Below, in pieces: positions 61,520 through 64,000 of a stretch of DNA of 64,000 nt. Positions within the stretch are counted from its first letter, which is position 1. Each line of letters begins with the position of its first letter. The stretch lies in contig SXHN01000122.1 of assembly GCA_005773635.1 (NCBI GenBank), positions 1 through 64,000 of the forward strand, written 5' to 3'. A program made the position numbers and the translations under genes. The notes beneath the pieces were generated by a model. It did no database searches. It was not told the DNA's origin and saw only the letters and a program-made list of their open reading frames with translations. This DNA comes from Actinomycetota bacterium (lineage in GTDB: Bacteria > Actinomycetota > Acidimicrobiia > IMCC26256 > PALSA-610).

Positions 61520-61957
61520 ATGGTGCACTCTTGGCAAGTTCAACAACACACCAGCGCCTCGATCGAAACAGTATGGAGCATCTTGGTGGACGCGCCCCGC
61601 TGGAACGAATGGGGGCGGTTCAAGGTCGCAAAATACGAGCGCGAAGGCAGTCCAGATATTCATGGTGTCGGTGCCATTCGGGTGTTCGGTCAGCCACCAA
61701 TGCTCAGCAGAGAAGAGGTCGTGGCGTTCGAACCGCAGACTCACTTCGCTTACAAGATGCTCTCGGGGATGCCAATCGACGGCTACCGCGCCGACGTGCA
61801 CCTAACAACAACCCCGACAGGTACCGAGATCACCTGGAAATCGTCGTTCGTGACCGCTCGCCCAAACTTCACGGGAAAGTTCTTCGCGTGGTTCCTTCGC
61901 AAGTTCATCGAAGACACCGCAAAGCGGCTCGCGAAAAGGGCCGAGTCGCCAAAATAG
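61520..61957 (+). CDS. SRPBCC (START-like) family protein
   Basis: 145 residues from the ATG at 61520; the upstream ATG at 61451 would overlap the divergent dehydrogenase and adds low-complexity sequence. HSWQVQQHTSASIETVWSILVDAPRWNEWGR is the usual polyketide-cyclase/START opening, followed by beta strands (GAIRVFGQPP, HFAYKMLSGMPIDGYRADVHL, TEITWKSSF) and a long C-terminal helix (FFAWFLRKFIEDTAKRL). These proteins bind a hydrophobic ligand in a helix-grip cavity. No ligand can be named. Followed by the MBL-fold gene at 62000 on the same strand. Confidence 0.85.
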   Translation: MVHSWQVQQHTSASIETVWSILVDAPRWNEWGRFKVAKYEREGSPDIHGVGAIRVFGQPPMLSREEVVAFEPQTHFAYKMLSGMPIDGYRADVHLTTTPTGTEITWKSSFVTARPNFTGKFFAWFLRKFIEDTAKRLAKRAESPK

Positions 61958-61999
61958 GCAACGCGCCAAACCCGGAAGCAAATTGCCTACGCTGCACGT

Positions 62000-63277
62000 A
62001 TGAACATGCTTGAACGCTCTGCTCGAATCATTGATGGCGACGAGCCAATGACAATGCACGGCCTGATGTCGGGGTCGCAAGGCGAGCTCCACGAAGTTGC
62101 CGACGGGGTCGCGCTCATCGATGCCTTTTCCAACGTGATTGCATTCTCAACGGATCGCGGCTTGACCCTTTTCGATGTGTCGCATGAACTCTTCGCACCG
62201 ACCGTCTTGAAATCGTTGCGAGAGTGGACCCAACAACGAGTCGATACCGCCGTGTACACCCACGGCCACGTGGATCACGTGACCGGTTCGAAAGTTTTCG
62301 AGGCCGAGGCTGCAGTGGGAAGCACCGGTCACATCAACTTCGTCGGCCATGAAGCCGTCGCGCAACGGTTCGATCGCTATCAGCTGACCAACGGCTACAA
62401 CGGTCACATCAACATGCGCCAGTTCCGCCTCCCCGAACCCGCGTTCCCGAGCGATTTTCGTTATCCCGATATCCAATACCGAGATCATCACCTGCTCGAC
62501 GTAGGCGGCACGCATTTCGAACTTCATCACGCCCGCGGCGAGACCGACGATCACACCTGGGCATGGGTGCCCGACCAACGAGCAGTTTGCGTCGGAGACT
62601 TGTTCATCTGGCAATTCCCGAACGCAGGAAATCCACAAAAAGTGCAACGCTACGCATGGGATTGGGCCGTGGCATTGCGGGCCATGGCCGCGCTCGATCC
62701 GGAACTATTGCTGCCCGCACACGGCCCGGCAGTCGGCGGCGCTCACTACGTCAACAGCGTGTTGATCGACACTGCAACTGCCCTCGAATCGCTGCACACG
62801 CAAGTGCTCGAACTCATGAATCAAGGTGCGCGCTTAATCGACGTCGTTCACAGTGTTCGGCTTCCAGAGTCGCTGGCGGGCAAGCCCTACCTGCAGCCGA
62901 CCTACGACGAACCCGAATTCGTCGTACGCAATCTGTGGCGACTCTACGGCGGTTGGTACGACGGCAACCCCGCGAACCTCAAACCAGCCAACGACGTAGC
63001 AATCGCCACGGAAACCGCAGCACTGTGTGGAGGCGCAATGGCGCTCGCCACGAAGGCGGAATCATTGGTAAACACCGACTTGCGACTCGCCTGCCACTTC
63101 GCCGAGCTCGCGGTACTCGCAGAACCCGACAACGTTCGCGTGCATCAGGTACGCGCCGCCGTCTACGAGACTCGGCGCGACCAAGAGCGGTCATTCATGG
63201 CGAGCGGGATCTACCGCACCGCAGCACGTGACTCGCGACAACGATTGCGGGAACTCGGCGCCAATGATGCATCTTGA
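62000..63277 (+). CDS. Alkylsulfatase-like metallo-beta-lactamase-fold hydrolase
   Basis: 425 residues. The MBL motif is YTHGHVDHVTG (His-x-His-x-Asp-His form), with VGHEAV, FELHHARGETDDH and LFIWQFP/PAHGP for the further ligands. The later part contains LQPTYDEPEFVVRNLWRLYGGWYDGNPANL, the dimerisation segment typical of SdsA1/BDS1-type alkylsulfatases. Those enzymes release sulfate from alkyl sulfates. Full SdsA1 is longer and has a C-terminal SCP2-like domain that is absent here. No signal peptide, so cytoplasmic. Substrate could be another sulfate or phosphate ester. Confidence 0.87.
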   Translation: MNMLERSARIIDGDEPMTMHGLMSGSQGELHEVADGVALIDAFSNVIAFSTDRGLTLFDVSHELFAPTVLKSLREWTQQRVDTAVYTHGHVDHVTGSKVFEAEAAVGSTGHINFVGHEAVAQRFDRYQLTNGYNGHINMRQFRLPEPAFPSDFRYPDIQYRDHHLLDVGGTHFELHHARGETDDHTWAWVPDQRAVCVGDLFIWQFPNAGNPQKVQRYAWDWAVALRAMAALDPELLLPAHGPAVGGAHYVNSVLIDTATALESLHTQVLELMNQGARLIDVVHSVRLPESLAGKPYLQPTYDEPEFVVRNLWRLYGGWYDGNPANLKPANDVAIATETAALCGGAMALATKAESLVNTDLRLACHFAELAVLAEPDNVRVHQVRAAVYETRRDQERSFMASGIYRTAARDSRQRLRELGANDAS

Positions 63278-63334
63278 CGCACGGCAGGGATTCACAGTTA
63301 GCTAGTAACGACGCCTAGCGAAACTCGGTGACGA

Positions 63335-64000
63335 ATGGATCGCGTACGCATTGGAATTCTCGGCGCGGGCAACATCGCCCCGCTCAACGTTGCGGCATAT
63401 CTCGCCCATCCGCGTTGTGATGTGCTTGCGGTGTGCGACAACCGCGAAGAAAAAGCACAGGCGGCGGCCACCAACTGGGGAGTACCGAAGGTGTATACCG
63501 ACATCGACGAAATGCTCGCCGATGATGATCTCGACGCCATTGAAATACTCACTCCCACCATGCTGCACAAAGAACACGTGCTCGCAGCGTTGAGTGCGGG
63601 CAGACACGTCAGCGTGCAAAAGCCGATTGCCAACACCGTTTCTGACGGCATGGAGATGGCAGCAGCCGCGTTAGCTTCGGGCAGAACGTTGCGCATCTCA
63701 GAGTGCAACTTCGGCTACCCGCCACTCGTGAAAGCCAAACAACTCGTAACGCAGGGCGCGATCGGGCATCCCACAATGTGCCGCATCAAGACGGTCGTTG
63801 GAAAAACCGATACGGCATTCCAAAACGGGCTCGATCCGTCTGGTTACACCTGGCGCTTCAACGATCAAAGCCCCGGCGGACATCTCTTCGACGACATGGT
63901 GCACAAATACGGCACCGCGCTGTGGCTTTTCGATCAAGACATCACAAGCGTGCAAGCAATCGTGCGCCAAGCCCCAGCGTTCTTCGAAGCACCCACGGCC
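63335..64000 (+). CDS. Gfo/Idh/MocA-family oxidoreductase, cut by the window edge
   Basis: 222 codons visible from the ATG at 63335; the gene continues beyond the window. It starts VRIGILGAGNIAPLNVAAYL (NAD(P) loop GAGNIA), then DVLAVCDNREEKA, AIEILTPTMLHKEHVLAALSAGRHVSVQKPIANT with the catalytic EKP-like motif written QKP, and GGHLFDDMVHKYGTALW with the GGxxxDxxxH signature. These enzymes oxidise or reduce sugars, inositols or related compounds. The replacement of EKP by QKP is worth noting. It follows the sulfatase-like gene by 57 bp on the same strand. Confidence 0.9.
   Translation, partial: MDRVRIGILGAGNIAPLNVAAYLAHPRCDVLAVCDNREEKAQAAATNWGVPKVYTDIDEMLADDDLDAIEILTPTMLHKEHVLAALSAGRHVSVQKPIANTVSDGMEMAAAALASGRTLRISECNFGYPPLVKAKQLVTQGAIGHPTMCRIKTVVGKTDTAFQNGLDPSGYTWRFNDQSPGGHLFDDMVHKYGTALWLFDQDITSVQAIVRQAPAFFEAPTA

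Overview
The window looks like chromosomal DNA of a moderately GC-rich actinobacterium. An acidimicrobial (Ilumatobacter-like) lineage is my best guess, made without a database search. Supporting signs are an acyl-CoA carboxylase epsilon subunit next to PccB, an MmyB-type XRE regulator, an MT0933-type small protein, the MoxR/DUF58/SpoIIM/RDD/DUF2752 block, frequent GTG starts, and tightly packed operons with many 4-base or 8-base start/stop overlaps. No insertion sequence, integrase or CRISPR array was found.

Layout. 1-9.8 kb: the edge of a possible corrinoid-protein gene, a cytochrome P450, a universal stress protein/enoyl-CoA hydratase pair, a zinc alcohol dehydrogenase with a second hydratase, lysC-asd, two tandem membrane-anchored cyclophilins, a peptidase S51-like protein that lacks its serine, and a small lipoprotein. 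9.9-24.5 kb: a carbon-assimilation region with 3-hydroxybutyryl-CoA dehydrogenase, an ethylmalonyl-CoA mutase-type mutase, a family III CoA-transferase, propionyl-CoA carboxylase beta and epsilon, an ethylmalonyl/methylmalonyl-CoA epimerase, crotonyl-CoA carboxylase/reductase, a PhyH oxygenase and an acetyl-CoA acetyltransferase. Together these cover much of an ethylmalonyl-CoA pathway. 24.6-31.7 kb: an envelope-associated MoxR block. 31.7-34.8 kb: recR, dnaX, the SRP RNA gene and tRNA-Ser(GGA). 34.8-37.5 kb: a disturbed stretch with a fructose-bisphosphate aldolase broken by an in-frame amber codon, two gene remnants and a double GNAT protein. 37.6-49.5 kb: DinB-ankyrin fusion, arylamine N-acetyltransferase, small helical protein, methyltransferase, fused ABC exporter, aminotransferase with divergent regulator, GH13 alpha-glucosidase, PHP protein and tRNA-Ser(GCT). 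49.5-52.9 kb: a glyoxylate/2-hydroxyacid divergon. 53.0-57.2 kb: tRNA-Arg(ACG) followed by a 4.1-kb island bounded by an exact 44-bp copy of the tRNA 3' end. 57.4-64 kb: M23 peptidase, YaaA, VOC protein, two tiny genes, a zinc dehydrogenase, an SRPBCC protein, an alkylsulfatase-like hydrolase and the start of a Gfo/Idh/MocA oxidoreductase.

The strongest unexpected signals are four. (1) The tRNA-Arg island carries two cell-surface genes and no integrase. (2) A 46-bp intergenic element occurs twice at each of two distant loci, with an identical 73-bp period at both. (3) A class I aldolase is interrupted by one amber codon. (4) Two very small genes with good ribosome binding sites sit upstream of a 36-bp palindrome near 60 kb.
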